From positions 10,844-74,843 of the forward strand of contig NZ_CABJDN010000015.1 of assembly GCF_902364365.1 (NCBI RefSeq): a stretch of 64,000 nt of DNA, in the 5' to 3' direction. A model generated the notes under the pieces. That model was not told where the DNA came from, did not search any database, and was given only the letters and a program-made list of their open reading frames with translations. The first letter of the stretch is position 1; each line of letters opens with the position of its first letter. Origin of the DNA: Bacteroides intestinalis (GTDB taxonomy: Bacteria > Bacteroidota > Bacteroidia > Bacteroidales > Bacteroidaceae). Shown piece by piece: positions 45,391 to 54,095 of the stretch. A program made the position numbers and the translations under genes.

Positions 45391-46163
45391 AACACAACTG
45401 TTTCTCCGTCCTCCGGGATAATCAGCCGGCTCATGTCGGCTTCGTGATGCGTTGCCTCATTGCGCAGAATTGCACGGGTGGTCTGGCAATGGTCGATGGC
45501 ATCCATGTGTACGGCTATCAGCTTGATATGCGAAGGCAATTCGTCAAGTATCTGCATCACTTCGTTCTCGTCGGGGATGATAGGACCGTCCGTTTTGGAA
45601 AATTCGGGAAAGATTGCACCTCCGGAGTTTACCACGATATAGTCAGGATTGAACCGTTCCACGGTGTCTCGGATACATGCTTCCCATCGGCAGTCACCCA
45701 TTATATAAACGGTCGGGAAGCCCTCGGCTTTTAGCACATAACCTGATACAGGTCCCATCATCTGCCCGATCTGCCCGAAACCATGATGTCCGGTCGTGCG
45801 GTAAATGGATATGCCGTCTATTGTTTTTATTTCTTCGATGGGTATCACATTTGTAAATCCGTCGTTTCTGATGGCGTCCGCGTCCTGGGGCTGAACGTAG
45901 AAAGGAATTTCTTTGGGCAAATGTGTGGGGACACTCGGCTCGTAATGGTCGATGTGATTGTGGGTCAGGAGCACCATGTCCACGCCTCCGATAATATCCT
46001 GAATAGGAATGGTGAGGTGTACCCTCGGTGTTTTATTCACACCGAGGGCCGATATCAAAGTGCCTTTGTCGGCTAAAACGGGGTCAATTAGCATGGTGTG
46101 TCCCGCATACCTGATTTTCAAGGTGGCATTGCGCACCAATTGTACTGTAGATGTCTTTTTCAT
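45387..46163 (-). CDS. MBL-fold metallo-hydrolase of the radical-SAM cassette
   Basis: 258 residues. HNHIDH (HxHxDH) at about 78-83, further histidine-containing motifs (TTGHHGFGQ, GDCRWE, VHMDAIDHC) and the UlaG-like start ATLKIRYAGHTMLIDP. Probably hydrolyses a lactone or phosphoester intermediate. First gene of the operon, divergent from the AraC-type regulator. Confidence 0.85.
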   Translation of the reverse strand: MKKTSTVQLVRNATLKIRYAGHTMLIDPVLADKGTLISALGVNKTPRVHLTIPIQDIIGGVDMVLLTHNHIDHYEPSVPTHLPKEIPFYVQPQDADAIRNDGFTNVIPIEEIKTIDGISIYRTTGHHGFGQIGQMMGPVSGYVLKAEGFPTVYIMGDCRWEACIRDTVERFNPDYIVVNSGGAIFPEFSKTDGPIIPDENEVMQILDELPSHIKLIAVHMDAIDHCQTTRAILRNEATHHEADMSRLIIPEDGETVVL

Positions 46164-46293
46164 GACTATATGTCTTGTTATTGATTACGGGTGCAAAGTT
46201 CGGAAGAATCCGGCGAAACATCTATGCCTGAAAAAACGGTAATTATGCCATTTTGATAAATGAAATTATTATCTTTGCAAAAACGACAAGGAT

Positions 46294-47193
46294 ATGGACG
46301 AGATAATCAACCCTGATCGACTGGTCAGCGTACCGTTCAACAAGACACGCTGCGGCGTGGATTTTTACATCAATACTGCCATAAACAAGGACATCGGACT
46401 TGTGCTGACAGAAAACAAGCGGTTTAAGACAGACTTCTTCAGCTTCTACTTTTTCCGTAAGGCAAACGGATATTTGCTACTGAACTTCCGCAAGATTGAA
46501 CTGCGCGACGGCATGGTTCTCCTGCTTTCACCCCATCAGCAACAAGAGTGGCATGTAGATGAGACGGCGTTGGATTACACGTTCCTTATATTCCGCGAAG
46601 ATTTCATGCGTACTTTTATCGCCGACAAGTTCTTCGTTTTTCGCCTTTTGTATTGTTACCAGACAGATACGCCGCCTTACATCAATGCCACACATGACGA
46701 AATGAAGGAATATATGCGGCTGCTCGGAAAGATTAAGTATGAGCTGATGAATCCAGTGTCCGATACGTACAATATCATTGTTTCCTTACTATATTATCTT
46801 TTGCTGATTATCAATCGTACATACGCTGCCGCCTATTGCTTGCCCGCTGAAATTGCTAAAAACAATTTCGCTTTTCGGTTCAAGGACTTGTTGGAACAGA
46901 ATATCCGCACCCACCAGCGGGTGCAGGAATATGCAGACATGCTTCATGTCAGTCGCATCACACTCAATAACTCAGTAAAAGCCCAATTCGGAGTATCAGC
47001 TACCCATTTGATAAAACAACGTCTGCTTGAGGAACTGAAGAACGAATTGCTATTCTCCAACCGCACTGTCAGTGAAATGGCGGATGATTTCAATTTCTCT
47101 GATCCGAGCCATCTCATGCGCTTCTTCAAACAGCAAACAGGCAAAACATTTACTCAGTACATGACGGATTACAATAAAGGCATATACGAATAA
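46294..47193 (+). CDS. AraC-family regulator divergent from the radical-SAM operon
   Basis: 299 residues. N-terminal cupin-like sensor (LLSPHQQQEWHVDET), C-terminal double HTH (VQEYADMLHVSRITLNNSVK, VSEMADDFNFSDPSHLMRFFK). A TATCTTTG -7 element lies at 46270-46277. Divergent placement suggests it controls the MBL/radical-SAM operon. Confidence 0.88.
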   Translation: MDEIINPDRLVSVPFNKTRCGVDFYINTAINKDIGLVLTENKRFKTDFFSFYFFRKANGYLLLNFRKIELRDGMVLLLSPHQQQEWHVDETALDYTFLIFREDFMRTFIADKFFVFRLLYCYQTDTPPYINATHDEMKEYMRLLGKIKYELMNPVSDTYNIIVSLLYYLLLIINRTYAAAYCLPAEIAKNNFAFRFKDLLEQNIRTHQRVQEYADMLHVSRITLNNSVKAQFGVSATHLIKQRLLEELKNELLFSNRTVSEMADDFNFSDPSHLMRFFKQQTGKTFTQYMTDYNKGIYE

Positions 47194-47240
47194 CTTCTTA
47201 ATATAGTCGATAGCGGCTATCGAAATATGGTTGTTGATGT

Positions 47241-47425
47241 TCAGGCGTTTTTGTACTGCATGAACCATTTTACGATTTCTGGATCTTCGTGCGAGCCGAG
47301 TAAGAAAGGCTTGTCGGTATCCAGCGTCTTTATCCGTGCCATGTCGTCGGCCGACAGGGTGAAGTCTAATATGTCGAGATTCTGCTTCATGCGTTCCGGT
47401 TTCACAGACTTAGGAATAATTATGC
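47241..47425 (-). pseudogene. Aldo/keto reductase, C-terminal fragment
   Basis: About 62 residues: IIPKSVKPERMKQNLDIL, FTLSADDMARIKTLD, IVKWFMQ, the C-terminal end of an aldo/keto reductase. The catalytic N-terminal part is missing. Confidence 0.8.
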
Positions 47426-48112
47426 ACACTGATATTTATCGCGCCCGGACAGGTGTTCGGTGCGGAAGATGACGGCATGCAGTTCCAACCAGATGGCTAC
47501 CTGCTTATGTTCCATCCCGACCTGCTGCGGAATACACCTCTCGGGCGGATAATGCGTGAATATTCGTTCTTTTCCTACGAGACAAACGAGGCATTGCACC
47601 TTAGTGTGGAAGAACGGCAAATCATCATGGATTGCTTCCACAAGATTCAATATGAATTGAACCATCCGATACACCGTCACAGCAAGAACCTCATCACAGA
47701 CAGCATCAAGACGTTCCTTGATTACTGCACACGTTTCTATGACCGTCAGTTCATCACACGCGACAACCAAAACCGAGACATCCTCGCAAGATTTGAGCGG
47801 TTGCTTGACGAATACTTCCATGATGGGGCTGCTAAACGGATAGGCTTGCCCACTGTACAGTATTGTGCAGACAAGCTCTGCCTCTCGCCCAACTATTTCA
47901 GTGATTTATTGAAAAAAGAAACAGGTTCAACCGCCCTGCATTTCATTCATGACAAGTCTATTGAAATAGCCAAGACGGAACTTGCATCTACAGACGACAC
48001 CGTTAATGAAATCGCCTATAATCTCGGTTTTCAGTACCCGCAACATTTTACCCGACTGTTCAAGAAAGAGGTAGGTTACACTCCGAATGAATATAGAGCG
48101 CAAGTGTCGTGA
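47423..48112 (+). pseudogene. AraC-family regulator, 5'-truncated
   Basis: Frame readable from LCTLIFIAPGQVFGAED; most of the sensor domain before it is missing. The C-terminal HTH pair is complete (VQYCADKLCLSPNYFSDLLKK, VNEIAYNLGFQYPQHFTRLFKK). A GTG at 47453 could in principle start a 219-residue protein. Joined back to back with the reductase fragment. Confidence 0.7.
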
Positions 48113-48133
48113 GAATTGGATTAGTACAGAATA

Positions 48134-49081
48134 TTAGAACCCAACACCTCTCTTGCGCTTAACTTTCTTCCTTCTGCGAAGTATATCCACCATTTCCTGA
48201 TTGGCTTCCGCATCAGCAGTGTTATAAGATGAGCCACTGCTTTTTAGCAATCCCCAAGAGCCGTTGAACAACTCGCTTTGTGCCGTGCCGGACGGTGCGC
48301 TTGGTGTAGCCGTTTCATATATTCCGGCTGTTATTCCCATACGTTCCCTGCATCTGTTGTGCTGCAAAGCCGCGTCAATCTTGGAATAACTGAAACGCCT
48401 GTCCACTTTGGAGCCGTTGAAATGGTAGCCATTCATGGAGAATACAACACCCTGCACCTCGCTGGTCTGCCCCTTATGCTTGAAATGTACTTCCACTCCC
48501 TGCCGTTTCAGGTTGGCGATAAGCACGTTCCAGTTGCCGCATCTGCCGACTTCCATTTTGATGATGTCGTAAAGCGCATATTTCGTCCTGTCTGGCTCTT
48601 TCAGGCGGTTGCGTTTGACATTGTCCTTTCCGCCAGCCATATGCAAGCCGTATTTCAAGGTCAATTCCTTGCAGATGCGGGTACTGCGCAGACGCTCGTG
48701 CCTGTCCGATATGGTATTGCCGTTGTTGTCTATGCGGTTGAAAGCAATATGCACGTGCGGATGCTCCTTGTCGAAATGCTGGGCGATGAAGAACTGCGTA
48801 TTCTTGATTCCCATCCGTTCCATATATTCAAGCGCGATGCCTGCCATGATACGGTTCGTCAGCCGTAACTCATCCTCTTTGGAAAAACTCAACGCGATAT
48901 GTCCGACAGGTTTTGTCACCTTATCGTTCATCCGTGACTGGGCATTGAAACTCATGGCGATAGTTTCCAGATTTTCCATAAACAAGCCTTCGCTTGCTAC
49001 TATCTGCGTATCCTTCTTCTTGTCGATGATGTAATCCACCGCACCCTTGAAGTCGCTTCCTTTTACGATTTTCGCCATCAT
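48134..49081 (-). CDS. MobB-type relaxase, second mobilization locus
   Basis: 315 residues. The relaxase histidine triad is HFDKEHPHVHIAFNRID near residue 105. C-terminal tail basic (RRRKKVKRKRG). Shares no obvious similarity with the relaxase at 22.6 kb beyond the family fold. Starts MMAKIVKGSDFKG; overlaps mobA by 4 bp. Likely a remnant or functional mobilization gene of an integrated mobilizable element. Confidence 0.82.
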   Translation of the reverse strand: MMAKIVKGSDFKGAVDYIIDKKKDTQIVASEGLFMENLETIAMSFNAQSRMNDKVTKPVGHIALSFSKEDELRLTNRIMAGIALEYMERMGIKNTQFFIAQHFDKEHPHVHIAFNRIDNNGNTISDRHERLRSTRICKELTLKYGLHMAGGKDNVKRNRLKEPDRTKYALYDIIKMEVGRCGNWNVLIANLKRQGVEVHFKHKGQTSEVQGVVFSMNGYHFNGSKVDRRFSYSKIDAALQHNRCRERMGITAGIYETATPSAPSGTAQSELFNGSWGLLKSSGSSYNTADAEANQEMVDILRRRKKVKRKRGVGF

Positions 49082-49470
49082 ATCCCTATCTTGGTTATAA
49101 GTTCATGAATCCTTGCCACTGCCACCTTGCAGTCCCACCGTTCATCGTGGAAGCCTCCGGCGTTTGCCTTACGCGCAAGCTGGTTGAGATTGTTAGCCAT
49201 GCCGCAGAGTTGGCGGATGTATCCGGCATGTTCCTCCGACAGCCGTTCTTTCACATGACCGTTACGGAAACATTCCCTCATGTACTCGCTTGGTGATACG
49301 CCCGCCTCATGCGATCGTGTCAGCAGGCGGAAGTAGTCGGCTGCCGTCATTTTCACTGCGATACGGTATTTCAGTTTCTCGGTTGCTGTTAATTCTTTGT
49401 ATTTTCTTACCTGCCTCAAATCCGCAACTAAGCCCTTCAACGTCCTTCTTGCGTGTACACGTCCTCTCAT
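49078..49470 (-). CDS. MobA/MobC-like accessory protein, second locus
   Basis: 130 residues with a basic N-terminus (MRGRVHARRTLKG) and the motif YIRQLCGMANNLNQLARKANAGGF, the family signature of relaxosome accessory proteins. It is upstream of the relaxase on the minus strand and follows a candidate oriT hairpin. Confidence 0.8.
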   Translation of the reverse strand: MRGRVHARRTLKGLVADLRQVRKYKELTATEKLKYRIAVKMTAADYFRLLTRSHEAGVSPSEYMRECFRNGHVKERLSEEHAGYIRQLCGMANNLNQLARKANAGGFHDERWDCKVAVARIHELITKIGI

Positions 49471-49492
49471 TACTGAATTATCAGATAAATTG

Positions 49493-49516
49493 AGGCAGAA
49501 ACACCCACTTCTGCCT
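49493..49516. other. Candidate oriT hairpin, second locus
   Basis: AGGCAGAA (49493-49500) and TTCTGCCT (49509-49516), a perfect 8-bp stem with loop ACACCCAC, 22 bp upstream of the MobA-like gene. Position and structure fit a relaxase recognition hairpin. Confidence 0.5.
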
Positions 49517-49584
49517 ACAACATCCCCTTACCCCACAATGCGACTTGAGACAATACGCAGTATCATACCCATAAGTTGTAGGCG

Positions 49585-50826
49585 TTATCCAAAATCAGTC
49601 TGAAAAATATCTGCGTAAGCATTGTTACAGGTATAGATATTCAGCACATACCGCCTTGATGTCCTGATCCACTTGGCTGGTACAGAGATAAACCTGAAGA
49701 CAAACGCTTTTATGCGACTTGTTGCATTGAGTCCGAACCTCTTTACGTCAAGTCTTTGGATAATGGCCTTGTAGAAGTTACGGATAAGTGCTGTAAGAAG
49801 AAGGAACACAGTGTTCTCGGCCATGAAGGATTTGGGCAATCTGTCCCACCCGAAACCATTGTTCATATCATCAAAGATACGTTCCTTTCCTCCACGAAGG
49901 TTATAGAACTCGACAATTTCTCTTACGGAAGATTCATAGTCGTTAGTCAGGATACAACGGTATGTGTATTCTCCTTCCCAAAGATCCTGCACACCATCCA
50001 TCCGTTTCTGTCTTTGAATCACAAGTCGGTATGCTTTACCCTTCCACTTCTCAACAAGGATAGAGTTCAATTCAAACTCAATGCCATTGATTTCCTCAGT
50101 CTTCCAGCCTCTGAGAGCAAATATGTCATTGTAGAGCGAACTGCAGCGGTTAGTGCGGATATAGAAGGACTTGCAGTGTTTCTCTATTTCCTCCACGATT
50201 TCCTCGGAACATGATCCGCAATCAGCTCTGAAACGATTGATAGTGAGCCTGTTCTGTTCAAATCTCTCAAAGAACCTCTTCAGCGTGTCCTTCTGATGAA
50301 AACGAAGGTTTTCGTTAAGCCAGATGAGCAGAGCTAAGTTTACTTAAGCTCTGCCATGGCGAGAAAACGTGCCATGAAATGGAACTTTTGTGTTACCATC
50401 GCTATTCTCAATGCCAACAATCAAGTCACCAATAACCGCCACGCCAGGGCGATAACCAGAGAACTTCTTGTATGTAGGCTTTGCATCATACTTCTCACCC
50501 TCTTTCAGTTGGTCAGATGCAAACATACAATTGAGCAGTAAAGTATTGAGAGTGTCAGCCGTGTTGAAATCGTAGTTCTTACCCGTATCTGATGTGTATG
50601 AGATGTTTTCTTGCGTCAGTTCCTTTATCGCTCTGAGGATAGTATCAGAACTACAAGTATGAAGTGTCGGATGAAGCGAGAGATGGTTCATCAAATGAGT
50701 AGTGACATCCTCAATACATGAGCCACCACAGAAGTAGATACTCATGAGAGAACGGATGATTTCGCTGTACTGATAACCTAACGATCTACACCTTAGACCG
50801 AGGGTTGAGTCGATTACAGATGACAA
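49585..50826 (-). pseudogene. IS1380-family transposase, interrupted and 5'-truncated
   Basis: The N-terminal part (SVIDSTLGLRCRSLGYQY to IENSDGNTKVPFH) and the C-terminal part (QKDTLKRFFERFEQNRL to FQTDFG) belong to an IS1380 transposase but are separated near 50300-50380 by inserted sequence with stops. That segment holds an imperfect palindrome, GCAGAGCT.../AGCTCTGC. The start lacks about 25 residues normally preceding SVIDS, where it abuts a hipA fragment. Confidence 0.8.
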
Positions 50827-50828
50827 TG
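49585..50828 (-). mobile_element. IS1380-family remnant
   Basis: One broken transposase gene; no clear pair of terminal repeats was found. It separates the mobA/mobB locus from rep 2 and is probably immobile. Confidence 0.7.
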
Positions 50829-50999
50829 TGGAGTCAAATTGCTCATCAGGTAGGGCGGAAGGATTTCGAGGAATTTGGACGACGCATAGGGTTGGGCAAT
50901 AAATTGATAAAGCGTGAGCTTGATGAGTTTGTCAAAGAGAAACCATTGGTGCAAGTATTGATAGACCGTTCCTTTTTATCGGAAGAACTGAAAAAGTAA
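50829..50999 (+). pseudogene. hipA C-terminal fragment
   Basis: About 55 residues, QIAHQVGRKDFEEFGRRIGL through FLSEELKK, the C-terminal end of a short HipA-type kinase. The kinase core is missing, cut at the IS1380 junction. The gene is different from the two hipA genes at 28.9-32.4 kb. Confidence 0.7.
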
Positions 51000-51083
51000 T
51001 ATAGGATGTCTATGGGGTACAGGTGTAAGATGCTTTCTTTCTGATGAAGGGCGGATAAAGCATTCTTCAGGAAAGTACTTCTC

Positions 51084-51189
51084 CTTTTCCCATACCGGTC
51101 ATACCGTTAAAACTGATTGATAATTATGACGCGTATGTTGGCCGGTATGCCTATCTTTGTGGCAATGAAAACAGAGAAAGGATTGATTT
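51084..51189 (+). repeat. Duplicate of the 53-aa ORF 5' region
   Basis: About 105 bp nearly identical to 34482-34587 (CCTTTTCCCAT ... GGATTGATTT), with the start codon changed to ATA. The homology stops 14 bp before the rep 2 ATG, marking a rearrangement breakpoint. Confidence 0.8.
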
Positions 51190-51202
51190 TGTAAGTATTA
51201 TC

Positions 51203-52411
51203 ATGGCAAAAGAACTGATTCGTGTCCCTAGGGTGCTTGGGGAAAGCTATAATTCCGTGCTGATTGAACGGTTGTATGAGGCAGGTGGAAATGTCATGCT
51301 CGATCTGATCATATACCTGGGCAGCTATCACCTCAAAGACTTGTTCGGGACTTCCTGGTTCTCCGTAGAAGACTTCTGCCGTAAGATGGGGTATGACCGT
51401 ACCAACTTGCAGCGCAAGCTGGATAGCCGGCAGCTCGCGGCCATGTTCGGAAAGAATATGCAGCCGGAATATGTATGTACCGACACGGCAGGACAGAGAA
51501 TCAGCCATCCTATCGAGACGGTTTTTGAGGCGGCTCTCTATAAACTGGGATTGGAGAACCTCTGCTATCCGACCATTGGCGAGGATGGCCGTACATCCTA
51601 TAATTTCGTGCAGATCTTGAAACGTTTCGACATAATGACCGATTTCAAGACGAAGAAGTCAACGAAAAGGCTGTACTCGGCAGTGGTAAGCCCGGAGATA
51701 AAGAATTTCATGTTCTCGCTCTATAACCTCTTGGAACTTCAGGATTACCGTAGCCTGCCCAGCCGTTACCGCTATTTCTATCTGGAACTTTCCAAGATGG
51801 TTTACCTGATCAAGTATAAGACCACCAAGAATGAGGCTCCTTTTTATGTGCTGACAGTCGATCAGCTGGCTAAAAAGCTCGGCATAGAGATTGCCGAACC
51901 CAAAGACCGGAAAAAGAAGGTCGCCTCGATACTGAAAAAGATGAATACTTACCTGAAATATACCAATTTCAATTTCTCTTTTGTGAAAGGCGATCATGAG
52001 AGATGGGCATATACCGTGTTGTTCTCGTTTCCTAGGCATACGCTGCACTATTTTGATGAAGGACAATATGCTGTCGTGGTGAAGAAATTCTATAAGAACC
52101 TGCTTGGGCTGTATGTCGAGATTGCCTACCCGGACACGGATATGGCTGTCAGGAGGAAGAAGATCAAAGAGGTGGAGGAAGATGCCGGACTGTATAAAGA
52201 GTTCCTTTTATGGGCAAACTCCCCGGAAAGCGTAGAAAAGAAAAAACAGATATATATCAGTGATTTCGTGGCTGTATTCGGCAGGTTTCCGGAAGGATGG
52301 GCACAGGAAGAGTTGGAGAGTGCCAATGGAACGGAAGTTGCTCCTGCTCCTGAAGAGTTCATATCTCCGGAGACGGACGGGGCGGTGAACATGGACGATC
52401 CAGCTGTGTAG
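51203..52411 (+). CDS. rep: Plasmid replication initiator 2 (Rep)
   Basis: 402 residues. Same winged-helix plan as Rep 1 (DLFGTSWFSVEDFCRKMGYDRTNLQRKL; LGIEIAEPKDRKKKVASIL), plus an acidic, proline-rich C-terminal extension (EFISPETDGAVNMDD). The iteron array follows the gene and even overlaps its last codons; at locus 1 the array precedes the gene. The native upstream region appears replaced by the duplicated 53-aa ORF segment. Confidence 0.87.
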   Translation: MAKELIRVPRVLGESYNSVLIERLYEAGGNVMLDLIIYLGSYHLKDLFGTSWFSVEDFCRKMGYDRTNLQRKLDSRQLAAMFGKNMQPEYVCTDTAGQRISHPIETVFEAALYKLGLENLCYPTIGEDGRTSYNFVQILKRFDIMTDFKTKKSTKRLYSAVVSPEIKNFMFSLYNLLELQDYRSLPSRYRYFYLELSKMVYLIKYKTTKNEAPFYVLTVDQLAKKLGIEIAEPKDRKKKVASILKKMNTYLKYTNFNFSFVKGDHERWAYTVLFSFPRHTLHYFDEGQYAVVVKKFYKNLLGLYVEIAYPDTDMAVRRKKIKEVEEDAGLYKEFLLWANSPESVEKKKQIYISDFVAVFGRFPEGWAQEELESANGTEVAPAPEEFISPETDGAVNMDDPAV

Positions 52412-52734
52412 AACCGTCCACGTTTCACGGTTTTTTATAGAATTAGTTGTGTAGAAGTGTCCCTATTGGGGTGATTAGATGTGTGGAGTCATCCGCTTTG
52501 CCTGTTTTAGTTGTGTAGAAGTGTCCCGTTTGTTGCTTCTAGTTGTGTAGAACCGTCCACTCCTTTTGCTTTAGTTGTGTAAAAGCGTCCGGTTTCACTT
52601 GTCAGCTGTGTAAAACCGTCCACCCGTTAATGAAGGGAATAGGTAATCCCTGTTTTTTTTATATGTCGGTATATCAGTGAAATAAAAGAGAGAAATTTTT
52701 AAATAAAAGGTATCGGCTGTGTAAAACCATCCAC
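52402..52734 (+). repeat. Replication origin 2: eight iterons
   Basis: Copies of AGTTGTGTAGAAGTGTCCCG or AGCTGTGTAAAACCGTCCAC start at 52402, 52444, 52477 (degenerate), 52509, 52541, 52573, 52604 and 52715. Spacing 42, 33, 32, 32, 32, 31 and 111 bp closely repeats array 1 (43, 32, 32, 32, 32, 31, 90). An AT-rich segment with TACTTTCGGAAAAA follows at 52851, again as at locus 1. Confidence 0.88.
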
Positions 52735-52944
52735 CAAAATACATAATAAAGACCTAAACTCCTAACCCCTTTAAATATCCCCAAAGCGATAACATAGAAA
52801 TGACTGGGAAAATAAATTTTCCCTTCACATGCCCTATACGTACTTTCGGAAAAAGATTTTTCGGAAGTATGTGTTGATTTTCACGTTTTTTTATATGATT
52901 GGAAGGCGGTTCTGTTCATCTTCTGTATCCGAATTAGTTTTTCA

Positions 52945-53021
52945 GGGCGTTCCCTTCTGACCGGGCTATTCGTTGCAAGTCCTCGTTACCCTCCAGGCTT
53001 TTCCCTGCTATCCCTAACGCT
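52945..53021 (+). repeat. Dispersed degenerate repeat, copy 2
   Basis: GGGCGTTCCC ... TTCGTTGCAAGTCCTCG ... ATCCCTAACGC, matching 34705-34786 in three blocks. The remaining stretch to 53292 holds an ATG-less open frame on the minus strand (about 53045-53230, with EIWLFNIGRSGHAYLRN), possibly a relic. Confidence 0.5.
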
Positions 53022-53292
53022 CTACGCTCCGGCTATGCCGGAAGAGAGGTATGATGATTTTTTCCTGAACTGATAGGAACATTGCGAAGGTAGGCGTGGC
53101 CGGAACGCCCGATATTGAAAAGCCAAATCTCCATCCTCCCATTCCGGGAGGTAGTATTTACCAGTTCAATCCCGTTCTGATCCGTCTTTCCCGCTTTCTC
53201 TTCAATGCACTGTTCCCAATCAGTTGAGGAAAAATTTATGGTTGGGGCGACAAGCGATGTTTGCGAGTATTAATCTTTTAATTTTTGGCAGT

Positions 53293-53919
53293 ATGAAAAC
53301 GAAGAGAACCGTATTTGAAGTGAATGACGTTTATCGGGTGATGGAAAACAGCGAGTTGATTTATACCTTGACGAACAGTGAGAAACTGAAACGTGAAGAA
53401 TATAAGTATGAACAGATGGAAATAGAAGGATTGTGCTTGTCTGATGTACTGGAAACACTAACACCCAGCCGTAAAAAAGTCGCTTATGCGGCGATTGAGC
53501 TATATAAACGGCTGAAAGAAGGGCAAGTTGAAAGTCCTGCGCTTTTATCCAGCAATAATGTTTATAAAATGATGCATCCTGTTTTGTGCGATATAGCTAC
53601 TGAAGAGATGTGGGTGCTGTTGCTGAACAGTTCGTCCAAACTCATCCGTAAAGTCCGTATCTCATGCGGCGGGATAAATACCGCCCCTGTGGATATACGG
53701 GTTATCATGAAGCAGGCATTGTATTATAACGCCGTATCTTTTATCATGGTACATAACCACCCATCAGGAGCACGCAAGCCCAGCAGTGCGGATGACCGCT
53801 TGACGGAAGCAGTTAAAAAAGCCGCTGAAACATTAGACATCCGTTTGGTTGACCATGTGATTGTGGCAGGCAATAACTATTATAGCTATGCGGACGAGGG
53901 AAGATTGCAAAATAGGTAA
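53293..53919 (+). CDS. RadC-like JAB-domain protein
   Basis: 208 residues from MKTKRTVFEVNDVYR. The JAMM motif HNHPSGARKPSSAD (H-x-H-x7-S-x2-D) is intact. The N-terminal RadC HhH region is absent, as in the short plasmid-type relatives. Role unproven: metallopeptidase or DNA-related. First gene of its operon, followed by a palindromic terminator. Confidence 0.85.
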   Translation: MKTKRTVFEVNDVYRVMENSELIYTLTNSEKLKREEYKYEQMEIEGLCLSDVLETLTPSRKKVAYAAIELYKRLKEGQVESPALLSSNNVYKMMHPVLCDIATEEMWVLLLNSSSKLIRKVRISCGGINTAPVDIRVIMKQALYYNAVSFIMVHNHPSGARKPSSADDRLTEAVKKAAETLDIRLVDHVIVAGNNYYSYADEGRLQNR

Positions 53920-53962
53920 GGTGGACGGGAGAAATCCCGTCTGCCCGGGATTTCGGCTTCGG

Positions 53963-53996
53963 GGTTCTTTTTTGGCAGTCACCCCAAAAAAGAACC
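53963..53996 (+). terminator. GGTTCTTTTTTGG palindrome after radC
   Basis: GGTTCTTTTTTGG (53963-53975) and CCAAAAAAGAACC (53984-53996), perfect 13-bp arms. The same family as at 696, 27773 and 63501. Confidence 0.65.
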
Positions 53997-54095
53997 AAAA
54001 AAATGCTTCCCGGACTATCGGATGCGACATCGTAAAATACGCAAAGACGTGGCTTTTCAGAATAAATACATATCTTCGCGCCAAAGGTGATCGGA

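Noticed and set aside
47420..47821. Minus-strand open frame opposite the truncated AraC gene
   Set aside because: The plus strand encodes a recognisable AraC HTH; the minus frame is a shadow.
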